A DNA stretch of 5,162 bases from an uncultured Neisseria sp. Its GTDB lineage: Bacteria > Pseudomonadota > Gammaproteobacteria > Burkholderiales > Neisseriaceae. Made by a program: the position numbers and the translations under genes. Location of the stretch: NCBI GenBank assembly GCA_927911515.1, contig CAKMQH010000098.1, forward strand, positions 1 through 5,162, written 5' to 3'. Of this stretch, positions 4,950-5,162 are shown piece after piece (position 1 is the first letter of the stretch; every line of letters begins with the position of its first letter). The notes below the pieces were generated by a model that was given only the letters and a program-made list of their open reading frames with translations, did no database searches and was not told the origin of the DNA.

Positions 4950-4982
4950 TGAGTGATCAAGCGATACAGCAAGCCATCAGCC

Positions 4983-5018
4983 ATTCAGGGAAACAAGGCT
5001 GGCATTTGCCTGCTGAAT
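4983..5018. repeat. Inverted repeat ATTCAG/CTGAAT with an inner hairpin
   Basis: The arms are at 4983-4988 and 5013-5018; inside, AGGC (4996-4999) can pair with GCCT (5008-5011). No gene covers it. It may belong to the same structured region as the nested repeats just to the right. Confidence 0.35.
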
Positions 5019-5027
5019 CAGAAAGGA

Positions 5028-5116
5028 GGGCGACTAGAAAAACAAGACGTCAACGCCTATTAGGCGAGGCAGGAGTCGAACCTGCAGAAACCTTGTAGTC
5101 TTGTCGGCATTCGCCC
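5028..5116 (-). other. Nested inverted repeats with a tRNA T-arm-like hairpin; candidate structured RNA or tRNA remnant
   Basis: Outer arms GGGCGA (5028-5033) and TCGCCC (5111-5116) enclose ACAAGAC (5042-5048) and GTCTTGT (5098-5104). Inside are two hairpins: CGCCTA/TAGGCG (5054-5066) and GCAGG/CCTGC (5069-5085). On the minus strand the last has a 5-bp stem and 7-base loop TTCGACT, which fits the tRNA T-arm, and it is followed by CTCGCCT like an acceptor 3' strand. There is no CCA (AAT instead), no D-arm and no clear anticodon arm at the right distance, so a working tRNA is not supported. It could be the tRNA 3'-end scar of an integrated element or an unrelated folded RNA. Confidence 0.4.
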
Positions 5117-5162
5117 TGTAACGACACGGCAGCTAAAAATTTACGGAAAATTCTTTCCTATA

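Larger units (their letters stand above)
4921..4950. terminator. Inverted DUS pair closing the peptide gene array
   Basis: AAGGTCGTCTGAAA (4921-4934) faces TTTCAGACGACCTT (4937-4950), forming a near-perfect stem with a tight loop. Only TT follows, so it is a weak intrinsic terminator by the usual rule, but paired DUS often serve this role in Neisseria. It contains the perfect DUS copies at 4922-4933 (+) and 4938-4949 (-). Confidence 0.7.

Noticed and set aside
5028..5116. Integron attC site
   Set aside because: The nested palindromes suggested it, but the RYYYAAC and GTTRRRY core sites are not present at the ends of the structure.
5062..5133. Complete tRNA gene on the minus strand
   Set aside because: The T-arm is exact, but no D-arm, no 5-bp anticodon stem with 7-base loop, and no 5' acceptor strand lie at the required distance, and CCA is replaced by AAT.

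Overview
The window comes from a Neisseria chromosome, most likely a commensal of the N. mucosa/sicca type. Eight perfect copies and three one-mismatch copies of the 12-mer AGGTCGTCTGAA are present; this is the DNA uptake sequence (DUS) dialect reported for that group. The left edge is the end of a Correia-type repeat (CREE), and the two large genes are clear neisserial orthologues (msrAB/pilB and rmuC).

Layout. Bases 1-58 are the right end of a Correia element whose border forms a TATAAT box in front of msrAB (169-1739, +). This gene encodes the fused thioredoxin-MsrA-MsrB methionine sulfoxide reductase lipoprotein, and a DUS-pair terminator follows it. rmuC (1965-3449, -) converges on it, with its own terminator in the gap. 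Both genes are frameshifted as written: +1 near 742 and +1 in an A7 run at 868-874 in msrAB; +2 in a GC repeat at 2617-2626 and +1 in a T5 run at 2039-2043 in rmuC. All four are short insertions in simple tracts. Removing them restores proteins of 522 and 493 residues with all expected motifs, so sequencing or assembly error, or very recent inactivation, is likelier than old decay.

From 3450 to about 4238 no gene can be supported. The stretch holds DUS copies and then an AT-rich block with hairpins, a tandem 17-bp repeat at exactly 21-bp spacing, and a TATAAT box.

The most interesting part is 4239-4950. Three very small ORFs (34-35 codons, at 4328, 4612 and 4770) encode paralogous peptides. 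Each has a conserved signal-peptide-like N-terminal half ending in A-x-A and a variable cationic 12-13 residue C-terminal part. A 15-bp palindrome 31 bases upstream of the first start (4283-4297) matches the published meningococcal Zur box consensus TGTTATDNHATAACA at every position and overlaps an extended -10 element. The array ends in an inverted DUS pair at 4921-4950. The reading proposed here is a zinc-regulated operon of small exported or membrane peptides; their function is unknown.

The right end (4951-5162) has no supported ORF. It holds nested inverted repeats (5028-5116) that include a hairpin with the exact geometry and loop sequence of a tRNA T-arm on the minus strand, without a complete tRNA.
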